DNA of 64,000 nt from FLUQ01 sp031550605 (GCA_031550605.1 JAVBOK010000011.1:1-64000), one strand, 5' to 3'; positions 1 to 8,419 are shown, counted from the stretch's first letter. The notes: generated by a model not told the origin, from the letters alone. Program-made: numbers and translations.

Positions 1-112
1 GCCCGGCGACCGCAAACGCCAGGGCCGCGTCGTGGGCAAGGTCGCAGGCTACAAGAAGGCTTATGTGACCCTGGCCGAAGGCGCGAAGATTGAATTCTTC
101 GAGGGAGTATAG
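1..112 (+). CDS. rplW: Ribosomal protein uL23, C-terminal end (partial)
   Basis: Only the last 36 codons and the stop lie in the window; the gene begins upstream. The residues PGDRKRQGRVVGKVAGYKKA followed by YVTLAEGAKIEFFEGV match the C-terminal strand of bacterial uL23, a large-subunit protein at the polypeptide exit. It is the last gene before rplB, two bases upstream, which is the usual S10-operon order. Identification rests on this short tail and on position. Confidence 0.9.
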   Translation, partial: PGDRKRQGRVVGKVAGYKKAYVTLAEGAKIEFFEGV

Positions 113-114
113 CC

Positions 115-939
115 ATGGCTGTGCGCAAGCTGAAACCAACCTCCGCCGGCCGGCGTTTTCAGATGGTGTCCGATTTCGCGGAAGTGACCCGGACCACGCC
201 TGAAAAGAGCCTGACCGAAGGGCTGACGAAAAAATCGGGCCGTAACAACTACGGCCGCGTGACCAGCCGCCGTCGCGGCGGCGGGCACAAGCGCCTGTAC
301 CGGATCATCGATTTCAAGCGCGACAAGACGGGCATTCCGGCGAAAGTCGCGACCATCGAATATGATCCCAACCGGACGGCGCGCATCGCGCTTCTGAATT
401 ATGTCGACGGCGAAAAACGCTATATCCTGGCCCCTGTCGGCCTGTCCGTGGGCGATACCATTGTTTCCGGCGAAGGCGCGGACATCAAGCCCGGCCATAC
501 CCTGACCATGGCGAGAATCCCCGTGGGCACGCTGATCCACAACGTGGAACTGCACCCCGGCCGGGGCGGCCAGTTCTGCCGCGCGGCCGGCACTTACGCC
601 CAACTGGTGGCCAAGGAAGGTCCGTATGCGCTTTTGCGCATGCCTTCCGGCGAAGTGCGCAAGGTGCTTTCCCACTGCCTGGCCACCATCGGGCAGGTGG
701 GCAATATCCAGCATGAAAATATTTCGCTGGGCAAAGCCGGCAGAAATCGCTGGCTGGGCCGCCGTCCCAAAGTGCGCGGCGTTGCCATGAACCCCGTTGA
801 CCACCCGTTGGGCGGCGGCGAGGGCAGAAGTTCCGGCGGCCGTCACCCCGTGACCCCATGGGGCAAACCCACCAGGGGCTACAAGACCCGCGACCGGAAA
901 AAGGCTTCCGGCAAGCTTATCATCACCCGGCGGAAGTAG
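115..939 (+). CDS. rplB: 50S ribosomal protein uL2
   Basis: A 274-residue protein of normal length for uL2, a primary 23S rRNA binding protein close to the peptidyl transferase centre. The conserved basic block GRNNYGRVTSRRRGGGHKR lies near residues 42-60, and the C-terminal loop RGVAMNPVDHPLGGGEG carries the conserved histidine. A GGGAG ribosome site lies just before the ATG, inside the end of rplW. It is followed by rpsS after 13 bases in the S10 operon. Nothing is unusual. Confidence 0.99.
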   Translation: MAVRKLKPTSAGRRFQMVSDFAEVTRTTPEKSLTEGLTKKSGRNNYGRVTSRRRGGGHKRLYRIIDFKRDKTGIPAKVATIEYDPNRTARIALLNYVDGEKRYILAPVGLSVGDTIVSGEGADIKPGHTLTMARIPVGTLIHNVELHPGRGGQFCRAAGTYAQLVAKEGPYALLRMPSGEVRKVLSHCLATIGQVGNIQHENISLGKAGRNRWLGRRPKVRGVAMNPVDHPLGGGEGRSSGGRHPVTPWGKPTRGYKTRDRKKASGKLIITRRK

Positions 940-952
940 GTAGGAGCCAGCT

Positions 953-1237
953 ATGCCAAGATCGTTGAAAAAGGGCCCGTTCATTGACGGGCATCTGGAA
1001 AAGAAAATGGAGGCGGCCGTTGCCAACGCCGACCGCCGGGTTATCAAGACCTGGTCCCGCCGGTCGACCATCGTGCCGGAAATGGTGGGCCTCACCTTTG
1101 CCGTGCATAACGGAAAAAAGTTCATTCCTGTGTTTGTCACTGAAAACATGGTCGGCCACAAGCTGGGCGAATTTTCGCCCACCCGGGTGTTCCACGGTCA
1201 TGCCGGCGACAAGAAAACCAAGGCCGCCAAGAAGTAG
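953..1237 (+). CDS. rpsS: 30S ribosomal protein uS19
   Basis: A 94-residue small-subunit head protein. The start MPRSLKKGPFIDGHL, the motif WSRRSTIVPEMVG and the tail EFSPTRVFHGHAGDKK are typical of uS19. It lies between rplB and rplV with short spacers, as in most bacterial S10 operons, and has a GGAG site upstream of the ATG. Confidence 0.99.
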   Translation: MPRSLKKGPFIDGHLEKKMEAAVANADRRVIKTWSRRSTIVPEMVGLTFAVHNGKKFIPVFVTENMVGHKLGEFSPTRVFHGHAGDKKTKAAKK

Positions 1238-1249
1238 CAGGTGAACGAC

Positions 1250-1582
1250 ATGGAAGCAAAAGCTATAGGCAAGTTTATACGCGTATCCCCGCGCAAAACC
1301 CGCATCGTGGCGAAAAACGTTGTGGGCAAGCCTGTGGAAGACGCCATGAACATCCTGAAATTCACGCCGCAAAAGGGTGCCGAAGTCATCCGCGCGGTTA
1401 TGCGCTCCGCTCTCGACAACGCCGAACAGGTTGCCGGCGTGAACGTGGACGCGCTGGTCGTGAAACAGGTGATAGTCAACGAGGGCCCCTCCTGGAAGCG
1501 TTTCATGCCCCGCGCCCAAGGCCGCGCGACATCCATCAAGAAACGCACCAGCCATGTAACCGTCATTCTTGCCGAGAACTAG
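1250..1582 (+). CDS. rplV: 50S ribosomal protein uL22
   Basis: A 110-residue protein that lines the exit tunnel of the large subunit. KFIRVSPRKTRIVAKNV at the N-terminus and the beta-hairpin region RAQGRATSIKKRTSHVTVI at the C-terminus are conserved. An in-frame GTG lies 9 bases upstream (1241). The ATG at 1250 is preferred because an AGGTGA site sits six bases before it and family members begin close to this point. Confidence 0.98.
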   Translation: MEAKAIGKFIRVSPRKTRIVAKNVVGKPVEDAMNILKFTPQKGAEVIRAVMRSALDNAEQVAGVNVDALVVKQVIVNEGPSWKRFMPRAQGRATSIKKRTSHVTVILAEN

Positions 1583-1591
1583 GAAACGCTT

Positions 1592-2233
1592 ATGGGTCAG
1601 AAAGTCCATCCCTTCGGGTTCCGGCTCGGGTACAACAAGAACTGGCAATCTCGCTGGTACAGCAAAAAAGAGTACCCGGCCTTCGTGTTCGAAGACCACA
1701 CCATCCGCACGCATGTCAAAAAGCTGCTTTACAGCGCGGGTCTCGCCAAAATCGAGATCGAACGCGCCGGCGGCAAGGTGCGCCTTATCCTTTCCACCGC
1801 CCGGCCCGGGATCATCATCGGCCGCAAGGGCGTTGAAATTGAAAAGCTGCGTGCCGATCTGAAAAAGCAGTTTGGCAAGGAATTTGTGATCGAGGTCAAC
1901 GAGATCCGCCGTCCGGAAGCGGACGCGCAGCTTGTGGCCGAAAGCGTGGCCCAGCAGCTTGAACGCCGCATCGCGTTCCGCCGCGCCATGAAACGCACCG
2001 TGGCCATGGCCCGCAAATTCGGGGCCGAAGGCATCAAGATCAACTGTGCCGGCCGTCTGGCCGGGGCGGAAATCGCCCGCACCGAATGGTACCGCGACGG
2101 CCGGGTGCCCCTGCAGACTCTGCGGGCGGACATCGAGTTCGGCTACGCGGAAGCCCGCACCACCTACGGCATCATCGGCGTCAAGGTGTGGATATTCAAG
2201 GGCGAAATCCTCGACGCTGAGGTGGAACAATAA
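1592..2233 (+). CDS. rpsC: 30S ribosomal protein uS3
   Basis: A 213-residue protein of the 30S head at the mRNA entry site. The start MGQKVHPFGFRLG, the KH-domain loop RPGIIIGRKGVEIE (about residues 70-83) and the C-terminal part with GRLAGAEIARTEWYRDGRVP are all in place. It ends on the TAATG that starts rplP, so the two genes overlap by one base and are probably translationally coupled. Confidence 0.99.
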   Translation: MGQKVHPFGFRLGYNKNWQSRWYSKKEYPAFVFEDHTIRTHVKKLLYSAGLAKIEIERAGGKVRLILSTARPGIIIGRKGVEIEKLRADLKKQFGKEFVIEVNEIRRPEADAQLVAESVAQQLERRIAFRRAMKRTVAMARKFGAEGIKINCAGRLAGAEIARTEWYRDGRVPLQTLRADIEFGYAEARTTYGIIGVKVWIFKGEILDAEVEQ

Positions 2234-2646
2234 TGCTCAGTCCCAAGAAAGTAAAATTCCGCAAGTGCCAGAAAGGGCGCATCAAGGGCCCCGCTACCCG
2301 TGGCGCCTCGGTCGCTTTCGGCGACGTCGGGTTGAAGGCCATGGAGCACGGCAAACTGACCAGCCAGCAGATTGAAGCGGCGCGTATTGCCATGATGCGC
2401 CACATCAAGCGCGGCGGGCGGGTGTGGATCCGCATTTTCCCCGACCATCCGTATACGTCGAAACCTCTGGAAGTGCGCATGGGTTCCGGTAAAGGCGCGC
2501 CCGCGGGCTGGTATGCCCCGGTGAAGCCCGGCCGGATCCTGTACGAGATCAAGGGCGTTGACATGGCCCTGGCCAAAGAAGCGTTGACCCGCGCCCAGCA
2601 TAAGCTTCCCATCAAGACCCACATAGTGGTGCGCGAGGGCTTGTAA
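2233..2646 (+). CDS. rplP: 50S ribosomal protein uL16
   Basis: A 137-residue large-subunit protein that helps shape the A site. MLSPKKVKFRKCQKGRIKG and the region RGGRVWIRIFPDHPYTSKP are typical. The ATG overlaps the rpsC stop. It is followed one base later by rpmC, as in the standard order rpsC-rplP-rpmC-rpsQ. Confidence 0.99.
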   Translation: MLSPKKVKFRKCQKGRIKGPATRGASVAFGDVGLKAMEHGKLTSQQIEAARIAMMRHIKRGGRVWIRIFPDHPYTSKPLEVRMGSGKGAPAGWYAPVKPGRILYEIKGVDMALAKEALTRAQHKLPIKTHIVVREGL

Positions 2647-2647
2647 G

Positions 2648-2845
2648 ATGAAAGCGAAAGAGAAAAGAAAAGAACTTGAGGGGCTTTCCCGCGACGATCT
2701 GGCGAAACGCCTGGCGGAAGCCCGCAAGGAGCTGTTCGATCTGCGGTTCAAGCACGCCACCGGCCAGCTTGAAAAAGTGGCGGATCTGCCGGCCGCCAGA
2801 CGCGACGTCGCGCGGATTCTGACGTACATGAAGAGAGGGGCCTAA
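2648..2845 (+). CDS. rpmC: 50S ribosomal protein uL29
   Basis: A 65-residue, helix-rich basic protein at the exit of the peptide tunnel. The pattern LAEARKELFDLRFKHATGQL near residues 23-42 is the family signature, and the tail DVARILTYMKR is also typical. The spacing to rplP and rpsQ is one base on each side. Confidence 0.98.
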   Translation: MKAKEKRKELEGLSRDDLAKRLAEARKELFDLRFKHATGQLEKVADLPAARRDVARILTYMKRGA

Positions 2846-2846
2846 G

Positions 2847-3113
2847 ATGAGCGAAGATATCAAGAGCCGCAAAGGCCGCACCCTCGTCGGCGTCGTCGTT
2901 TCCGACGTGAACGACAAGACCATAGTGGTCCGCGTCGAAACGCTGGTCCAGCACCCCTTGCTGAAAAAATTCGTGCGCCGGCACAAGAAATTCACCGCGC
3001 ACGATCCCAACAATGAAGGCAAAATGGGCGACAAGGTGTCGATCATCGAATTCAGGCCCATGTCGCGCAACAAGCGTTGGCATCTTGTGTCCGTGCTTGA
3101 AAAAGCCGTTTAG
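2847..3113 (+). CDS. rpsQ: 30S ribosomal protein uS17
   Basis: An 88-residue OB-fold protein that binds 16S rRNA. The start reads KGRTLVGVVVSDVNDKTIVV, and the central stretch HPLLKKFVRRHKKFTAHD is the conserved loop. It ends the S10-type gene set; rplN follows after nine bases, so the spc genes are probably co-transcribed with it. Confidence 0.98.
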   Translation: MSEDIKSRKGRTLVGVVVSDVNDKTIVVRVETLVQHPLLKKFVRRHKKFTAHDPNNEGKMGDKVSIIEFRPMSRNKRWHLVSVLEKAV

Positions 3114-3122
3114 GGGTGAGCC

Positions 3123-3491
3123 ATGATCCAGGTAGAAACAGCATTGCAGGTGGCGGATAATTCCGGCGCCAAGGAAGTGGCCTGCATCAAGGTGCTCGGC
3201 GGCTCCAAACGCCGCTATGCATCGGTCGGTGACATCATCATGGTGTCGGTCAAGGACGCCATGCCCCACAGCAAGGTGAAAAAGGGCGAGATCATGCAGG
3301 CCGTGATCGTGCGCACCAAAAAAGAAGTGCGCCGTCCCGACGGGTCGTACATCAAGTTCGATTCCAATGCGGCGGTACTTTTGACCAAACAGGGCGAACC
3401 CGTCGGCACCCGCATTTTCGGCCCCGTGGCCAGAGAATTGCGCGCCAAGAACTTTATGAAGATCGTCTCGCTGGCGCCCGAGGTCCTGTAG
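3123..3491 (+). CDS. rplN: 50S ribosomal protein uL14
   Basis: A 122-residue protein of normal length that sits at the subunit interface. It begins MIQVETALQVADNSGAKEV and carries the signature region VVRTKKEVRRPDGSYIKF-like block near residues 63-80 and the C-terminal GPVARELRAKNFMKIVSLAP. First gene of the spc section; rplX follows after nine bases. Confidence 0.99.
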   Translation: MIQVETALQVADNSGAKEVACIKVLGGSKRRYASVGDIIMVSVKDAMPHSKVKKGEIMQAVIVRTKKEVRRPDGSYIKFDSNAAVLLTKQGEPVGTRIFGPVARELRAKNFMKIVSLAPEVL

Positions 3492-3500
3492 GAGCCCGTC

Positions 3501-3824
3501 ATGAAACAATACCGCATCCGCAAAGACGACAAGGTGAAAGTCACCGTCGGCAAGGACAAGGATAAGATCGGCAAGGTGCTGAAAATCCTCAAGAAAAAAG
3601 ATGCCGTGCTGGTCGAAAAGGTCAACATGGCGAAAAGGCACACCAAGCCCAATCCGTATCAGAAGCAGCAGGGCGGGATCATCGACAAGGAAATGCCGAT
3701 CCATATTTCCAACGTCATGGTCGTGTGCGACAAGTGCGCCGAGGCCACTCGTGTAGGCTACCGTCAGACAGAAGACGGCAAAAAGGTTCGTTTCTGCAAG
3801 AAATGCAATGAAATAATGGATTAG
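3501..3824 (+). CDS. rplX: 50S ribosomal protein uL24, zinc-ribbon form
   Basis: A 107-residue assembly-initiator protein. The KOW motif lies near the N-terminus (DDKVKVTVGKDKDKIGKVLK). The C-terminal third holds two CxxC pairs, VVCDKCAEATRVGYR and RFCKKCNEIMD, a zinc-ribbon-like form found in many bacterial uL24 proteins. rplE follows after 11 bases. Confidence 0.98.
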   Translation: MKQYRIRKDDKVKVTVGKDKDKIGKVLKILKKKDAVLVEKVNMAKRHTKPNPYQKQQGGIIDKEMPIHISNVMVVCDKCAEATRVGYRQTEDGKKVRFCKKCNEIMD

Positions 3825-3835
3825 GGTGAAAGACG

Positions 3836-4375
3836 ATGACGCGTCTTGAAAAAATCTATCGCGAGAAGGTGGTGCCGGCCCTGCGCTCCGAGTTTGGCTA
3901 CAAGTCGGTGATGCAGGTTCCCGGACTGGAAAAAGTCTCGCTGAACATCGGTCTTGGCGCTGCCTCCCAGAACAACAAGCTGATGGAGGAAGCGGTGACG
4001 GAACTGACCGCCATCGCGGGGCAAAAAGCCGTGGTCACCCGGGCGAAAAAGTCCATTGCCGCCTTTAAACTGCGTGAAGGCATGCCCATCGGCTGCCGCG
4101 TAACCTTGCGCGGCCCGAGAATGTGGGATTTTCTTGACAAGCTGATGAATTTCGCGCTGCCGCGCGTCCGCGACTTTCGCGGCGTGCCGGACAGGGGCTT
4201 TGACGGCCGGGGCAATTTCACCCTGGGCATCAAGGAACACTCGATCTTTCCCGAGTTGGAAACGGATCGGGTGGAAAACCCCAAGGGCATGAACATCACC
4301 ATTGTCACGACCGCCGCTACAGACAAGGAAGGCAAGCTGCTGCTCGAACAGCTGGGCATGCCTTTCAGAAAGTAA
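3836..4375 (+). CDS. rplE: 50S ribosomal protein uL5
   Basis: A 179-residue 5S rRNA-binding protein of standard length. Conserved stretches include the start MTRLEKIYREKVVPALR, GQKAVVTRAKKSIAAFKLRE and the tail LLLEQLGMPFRK. It sits between rplX and rpsN in the usual spc order. Confidence 0.99.
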   Translation: MTRLEKIYREKVVPALRSEFGYKSVMQVPGLEKVSLNIGLGAASQNNKLMEEAVTELTAIAGQKAVVTRAKKSIAAFKLREGMPIGCRVTLRGPRMWDFLDKLMNFALPRVRDFRGVPDRGFDGRGNFTLGIKEHSIFPELETDRVENPKGMNITIVTTAATDKEGKLLLEQLGMPFRK

Positions 4376-4387
4376 AGGAGAAGTCCC

Positions 4388-4573
4388 TTGTCCCGTACCT
4401 CACTGGAAGTCAAGGCCGCCCGCAAGCCCAAATTCAGCAGCAGACAGTACAACCGCTGCCCTGTTTGCGGCCGCGCCCGCGCCTATATGCGCAAATTCGG
4501 CTTGTGCCGCATTTGTTTCCGCAAAATGTCGTTGAAGGGCGAACTGCCCGGCATTCGTAAATCAAGCTGGTAG
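4388..4573 (+). CDS. rpsN: 30S ribosomal protein uS14, zinc-binding (type Z), TTG start
   Basis: A 61-residue short form of uS14. It has the two CxxC pairs that bind zinc, RCPVCGRARAYMRKFGLCRICFRK around residues 23-46, and the C-terminal ELPGIRKSSW. Translation probably starts at TTG: an AAAGGAGA ribosome site lies seven bases upstream and no ATG is available in frame nearby. With rpmJ and rplX it belongs to the zinc-dependent forms of ribosomal proteins. Confidence 0.97.
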   Translation: MSRTSLEVKAARKPKFSSRQYNRCPVCGRARAYMRKFGLCRICFRKMSLKGELPGIRKSSW

Positions 4574-4592
4574 ACGTCAAGGAGTTGAAAAA

Positions 4593-4973
4593 ATGGTAAC
4601 CGATCCTATTGCCGATATGCTCACGCGTATCCGCAACGCACACTTGGCCCTGCACAAGGAAGTGAGTGTGCCGTGCTCGAAGATGAAGGAATCTCTTGCC
4701 GCCATCCTCAAGCAGGAAGGGTATGTGGACGAAGTGTCCATCGAGGGCAGGGCGATGAAGATCGCGCTGCGGTATCATAACGGCACGGCCGCCATCGCGG
4801 GGCTCAGGCGCGTCAGCACCCCCGGCCGCCGCGTGTATGTCGGCTACGAGGCTATCCCCAAGGTGCAGAACGGCCTTGGCATTTGCATCCTTTCCACCTC
4901 CCGCGGGATCATGGACGGCGACGCCGCCCGCGAACAGAAGGTGGGGGGCGAACTTTTGTGTGAGATCTGGTAG
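4593..4973 (+). CDS. rpsH: 30S ribosomal protein uS8
   Basis: A 126-residue 16S rRNA-binding protein. The start MVTDPIADMLTRIRNAHLA and the C-terminal signature GICILSTSRGIMDGDAAR are conserved. In other bacteria uS8 represses the spc operon post-transcriptionally; no target site was identified here. rplF follows after nine bases. Confidence 0.99.
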   Translation: MVTDPIADMLTRIRNAHLALHKEVSVPCSKMKESLAAILKQEGYVDEVSIEGRAMKIALRYHNGTAAIAGLRRVSTPGRRVYVGYEAIPKVQNGLGICILSTSRGIMDGDAAREQKVGGELLCEIW

Positions 4974-4982
4974 GGGCGAAAC

Positions 4983-5522
4983 ATGTCACGCATAGGAAAA
5001 AAATCGATCGATCTGCCCAAAGGCGTCACTGTCGCCCTTGAAGGCGACGCGCTGACTGTCAAGGGCCCCAAAGGACAGCTGACCACGCCGTCTCACGCGC
5101 TGCTCAAGTATGAAATCGAAGCGACCGGGGTGACCATCACCCGCGCTGATGAATCGCGCGAAGCCAGGGCGCAGCACGGGTTGCGCCGCACCCTGCTCGC
5201 CAACTGCGTCGCCGGCGTGACCAGCGGGTTTTCCAAAACCCTTGAGGTCATTGGCGTCGGGTACAAAGTGGCGGTCAAAGGGTCGGCCGTCGAGCTTGCC
5301 CTCGGGTTTTCCCACCCGGTGGTGATCGAACTGCCCCAGGGCATTGAAGCGAAAGCCGAGGGCCAGAAACTGACCATCAGCGGCATCGACAAGGTGCTGG
5401 TGGGCGAGGTCGCGGCCCGCATCCGCCGTCTGCGCAAGCCCGAACCGTACAAGGGCAAGGGCATCAGGTACGAAAACGAACAGATTCGTCGCAAGGTCGG
5501 CAAGTCCGGCAGCAAGAAATAG
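4983..5522 (+). CDS. rplF: 50S ribosomal protein uL6
   Basis: A 179-residue protein with the two repeated uL6 domains. MSRIGKKSIDLPKGVTV opens the first; the second carries the signature KPEPYKGKGIRYENEQIRRK near the C-terminus. Standard length and position between rpsH and rplR. Confidence 0.99.
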   Translation: MSRIGKKSIDLPKGVTVALEGDALTVKGPKGQLTTPSHALLKYEIEATGVTITRADESREARAQHGLRRTLLANCVAGVTSGFSKTLEVIGVGYKVAVKGSAVELALGFSHPVVIELPQGIEAKAEGQKLTISGIDKVLVGEVAARIRRLRKPEPYKGKGIRYENEQIRRKVGKSGSKK

Positions 5523-5534
5523 GCAGGTGACTCC

Positions 5535-5894
5535 ATGGCTATGAGCAAGGAAGACGCGAGACAGCGGCGCAAGGTCCGCATCCGCAAAAAGATTTCGGGC
5601 GGCAGCGAACGCCCGCGCCTGGTGGTGTTCCGTTCCAACATGCATATTTATGCGCAGATCGTGGACGATCATGCCGGCAATACCCTGGTTTCCACCTCCA
5701 CGCTGATTTTGCAGAAAACTGCGGAAAAAGCCCACTGCAACAAAGCCGGGGCCGACCTGGTGGGCAAGGAAATCGCGCGGCTTGCTAAAGAAAAGAATAT
5801 CACCAGCGTGGTGTTTGACCGTAACGGGTATCTGTATCATGGCCGCATCAAGGCTGTCGCTGACGGTGCCCGTGAAGCCGGCCTGGAATTTTAA
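5535..5894 (+). CDS. rplR: 50S ribosomal protein uL18
   Basis: A 119-residue 5S rRNA-binding protein. RLVVFRSNMHIYAQIVDD and the tail VFDRNGYLYHGRIKAVADGA are family hallmarks. Two in-frame ATGs lie at 5535 and 5541; both are possible starts. An AGGTGA site lies upstream and rpsE follows after 11 bases. Confidence 0.98.
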   Translation: MAMSKEDARQRRKVRIRKKISGGSERPRLVVFRSNMHIYAQIVDDHAGNTLVSTSTLILQKTAEKAHCNKAGADLVGKEIARLAKEKNITSVVFDRNGYLYHGRIKAVADGAREAGLEF

Positions 5895-5905
5895 CGGGGA
5901 CTGTC

Positions 5906-6397
5906 ATGGAACAGAATGAATCGGGTTTCATCGAAAAAATAGTTTCCCTTAACCGGGTTGCTAAAGTCGTCAAAGGTGGCCGCCGTTTCAGTTTTTCCGC
6001 CCTGGTGGTGGTCGGCGACGGCAAGGGCGGCGTGGGTTTCGGCCTGGGCAAGGCTCAGGAAGTTCCCGAAGCGCTGCGCAAAGCGACCGAACATGCCAAG
6101 CGCCATATGATCCGGGTGCCCCTTGTGGAAGGAACCCTGCCCTATGAAGTGCTGGGCCGCTTCGGCGCGGGCCGGGTCATGCTCAAACCTGCTTCCAAGG
6201 GTACCGGCATCATCGCCGGCGGGGCCGTGCGCGCGGTTATGGAAGCGGCCGGCGTGGCCGACGTGCTGGCGAAAGCCATCGGCACGAACAACCCGCACAA
6301 CGTGCTGCGCGCCACGGTCGAAGGTCTGGCGGCATTGCGCAGCGCGGACAGCGTGGGCGCGATTCGCGGCAAGAAGCTGGTGACCCCCCGCAAGTAG
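5906..6397 (+). CDS. rpsE: 30S ribosomal protein uS5
   Basis: A 163-residue protein involved in decoding fidelity and mRNA unwinding. The double-stranded-RNA-binding fold opens with IVSLNRVAKVVKGGRRFSF, and the C-terminal domain has GRVMLKPASKGTGIIAGG. Unlike its neighbours it is followed by a gap of 76 bases that contains a strong hairpin. Confidence 0.99.
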   Translation: MEQNESGFIEKIVSLNRVAKVVKGGRRFSFSALVVVGDGKGGVGFGLGKAQEVPEALRKATEHAKRHMIRVPLVEGTLPYEVLGRFGAGRVMLKPASKGTGIIAGGAVRAVMEAAGVADVLAKAIGTNNPHNVLRATVEGLAALRSADSVGAIRGKKLVTPRK

Positions 6398-6404
6398 GGT
6401 GTGC

Positions 6405-6424
6405 CGGGCGGCGCGCGCCGCCCG
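6405..6424 (+). promoter_or_regulatory. Hairpin between rpsE and rpmD
   Basis: A perfect 10+10 palindrome (CGGGCGGCGC / GCGCCGCCCG) lies in the only sizeable gap inside the otherwise tightly packed spc genes, eight bases after the rpsE stop. No T-run follows, so it is not a normal terminator. It could be an mRNA stability element, a pause site or an RNA-binding site. The function is unknown. Confidence 0.45.
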
Positions 6425-6473
6425 ATGTGAGCATTTATAACGTGAGGGGCGCGGGCCCCTGCGAAGGTATGCC

Positions 6474-6644
6474 ATGATTAAGGTGAAACTCGTACGCAGC
6501 ATGATCGGCTGCCAGCCCAGGCAGCGCGAGGTTCTGCTCGCCCTGGGGCTGAAGCGCATGCACATGGTCAAAGAGTTCAAGGATACTCCCGCGATCCGCG
6601 GTATGATCGCCAAGATCCCTCATATGGTAGAGGTGGTGAAATAA
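6474..6644 (+). CDS. rpmD: 50S ribosomal protein uL30
   Basis: A 56-residue protein beginning MIKVKLVRSMIGCQPRQRE, with the tail IRGMIAKIPHMVEVVK, typical of bacterial uL30. Its TAA stop shares a base with the ATG of rplO, so the two are probably coupled. It is preceded by the 76-base gap with a hairpin. Confidence 0.97.
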   Translation: MIKVKLVRSMIGCQPRQREVLLALGLKRMHMVKEFKDTPAIRGMIAKIPHMVEVVK

Positions 6645-7093
6645 TGCGACTGCACGAACTGTATCCCTTCCCCGAGGAACGCAAGACGCGGAAACGCGTG
6701 GGGCGCGGCGCCGGATCGGGACTTGGCTGCACTGCCGGCAAAGGCAACAAAGGTCAGAACGCCCGCGCGGGCGGCGGCGTTCCCGCCGGATTTGAAGGCG
6801 GCCAGATGCCCCTGCAGCGGCGTCTGCCCAAACGCGGGTTCAAGAATTACCCTTTCCGCGTCCGGTACCAGGCGATCAACCTTGCCGATCTGGTGCGGGC
6901 GTTTGAAGGAAAAACCGCCATTTCCCTGGCGGATATCTATGAGCGCGGTCTGGCCGCGTTCGGTTCCCCGGTGAAAATCCTGGGCGACGGCGACCTTTCG
7001 GCCGCGATCACGGTTGAAGCGCACAAGTTCAGCGCTTCCGCCCTTGAAAAAATCCGCAACGCCGGCGGCGAAGCCAAGGCACTGGAAGGGTAG
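6644..7093 (+). CDS. rplO: 50S ribosomal protein uL15
   Basis: A 149-residue large-subunit assembly protein. The glycine-rich N-terminal tail GRGAGSGLGCTAGKGNKGQ and the region GGVPAGFEGGQMPLQRRLPK are conserved. It overlaps rpmD by one base and lies just before secY, as in nearly all bacteria. Confidence 0.99.
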   Translation: MRLHELYPFPEERKTRKRVGRGAGSGLGCTAGKGNKGQNARAGGGVPAGFEGGQMPLQRRLPKRGFKNYPFRVRYQAINLADLVRAFEGKTAISLADIYERGLAAFGSPVKILGDGDLSAAITVEAHKFSASALEKIRNAGGEAKALEG

Positions 7094-7096
7094 ATT

Positions 7097-8419
7097 GTGG
7101 CACTGAGCGGAGTGGAGAATCTGGCGCGCGTGCCCGATCTGCGGCGCAAGCTGATGTGGACCGCGCTCATACTTGTGGCCTACCGGCTCGGGGTGCATAT
7201 CCCCGTGCCGGGCATCAATGCCGTGGCCTTGGCAGAATTCTTCCAAAGCGTGCAGAATACGCTTTTCGGCATCTTCGACATGTTCTCGGGCGGGGGCCTC
7301 AGAAACCTTTCCGTCTTCGCCCTGGGGGTCATGCCCTATATTTCCGCGTCGATCATCATGCAGCTGCTGCAGGTGGTCAGCCCGGACCTGAAGCGCATGG
7401 CCAAGGAAGAAGGCGCCGCGGGCCGGAAAAAGGTGACCCAGTACACTCGCTATGCCACGGTGCTCATCACCATCGTGCAGGGCTTCGGTCTGGCCGCGGT
7501 ACTGGAGGGCATGCACAGCCCCATATCGGGCGCGCCCATTGTCATGATGCAGGGCCTGTCCTTCAAGCTGATCACGGTCATCACCATGACCGCGGGCACG
7601 ATCCTGATCATGTGGCTTGGGGAGCAGATCACGGAAAAAGGCATCGGCAACGGCATTTCCCTGATCATTTTCTCGGGCATCGTCACGGGCATTCCCCGGG
7701 CGATCATGTATTCCATTGAATTGATCGGGGCGGGTTCCGTCAGCATTTTCAGGGCGATCATCATTGGCGTGTTCATGCTGGCCGTGCTGATCGGCATTGT
7801 TTTTGTGGAACGGGCCCAGCGGCGCATCCCGGTCCATTACGCCAAGCGCCAGGTGGGCCGCAAAATGTTCGGCGGCCAGACCACGCATCTGCCGCTGAAA
7901 GTGAATACCGCCGGGGTCATTCCGCCGATCTTCGCTTCCAGCCTGCTGATTTTCCCGGCCACGGTGGCCCAGTTCGCCTCCAATACCCCGTGGCTGAAAC
8001 AGGTTGCCGACTGGTTTTCGCCCCAGACAGTGCTGTACAACGTGCTGTTTGTGAGCCTGATCGTGTTTTTCTGCTTCTTTTACACGGCGATTATTTTTGA
8101 TCCCAAGGATATCGCCGAAAATCTGAAGAAACAGGGCGGCTTTGTTCCGGGCATCCGCCCTGGCGGCAAAACCCGTGAAGACATTGACAACGTGCTGACC
8201 CGCATCACCCTGTGGGGCGCTGCCTATATTTCCCTGGTTTGCGTCATTCCGCAGATACTGATGAGCCATTTCAACGTGCCCTTCTATTTCGGGGGCACCA
8301 GTCTGCTGATCGTCGTCGGCGTGGCGATGGACTTTATGTCCCAGATAGAATCGCACCTGATCTCGCGGCAGTACGAAGGGTTGATGGGAAAAACGCGCCT
8401 TAAGGGACGCTATTCGTGA
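7097..8419 (+). CDS. secY: Preprotein translocase subunit SecY
   Basis: A 440-residue protein with ten hydrophobic segments, the channel of the Sec translocon in the inner membrane. The start region LARVPDLRRKLMWTALILVA, the plug/TM2 region LGVMPYISASIIMQLLQVV and the late segment RQYEGLMGKTRLKGRYS are typical. It starts at GTG three bases after rplO. Its stop overlaps the GTG of map (GTGA). adk, which lies next to secY in many bacteria, is not here. Confidence 0.98.
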   Translation: MALSGVENLARVPDLRRKLMWTALILVAYRLGVHIPVPGINAVALAEFFQSVQNTLFGIFDMFSGGGLRNLSVFALGVMPYISASIIMQLLQVVSPDLKRMAKEEGAAGRKKVTQYTRYATVLITIVQGFGLAAVLEGMHSPISGAPIVMMQGLSFKLITVITMTAGTILIMWLGEQITEKGIGNGISLIIFSGIVTGIPRAIMYSIELIGAGSVSIFRAIIIGVFMLAVLIGIVFVERAQRRIPVHYAKRQVGRKMFGGQTTHLPLKVNTAGVIPPIFASSLLIFPATVAQFASNTPWLKQVADWFSPQTVLYNVLFVSLIVFFCFFYTAIIFDPKDIAENLKKQGGFVPGIRPGGKTREDIDNVLTRITLWGAAYISLVCVIPQILMSHFNVPFYFGGTSLLIVVGVAMDFMSQIESHLISRQYEGLMGKTRLKGRYS

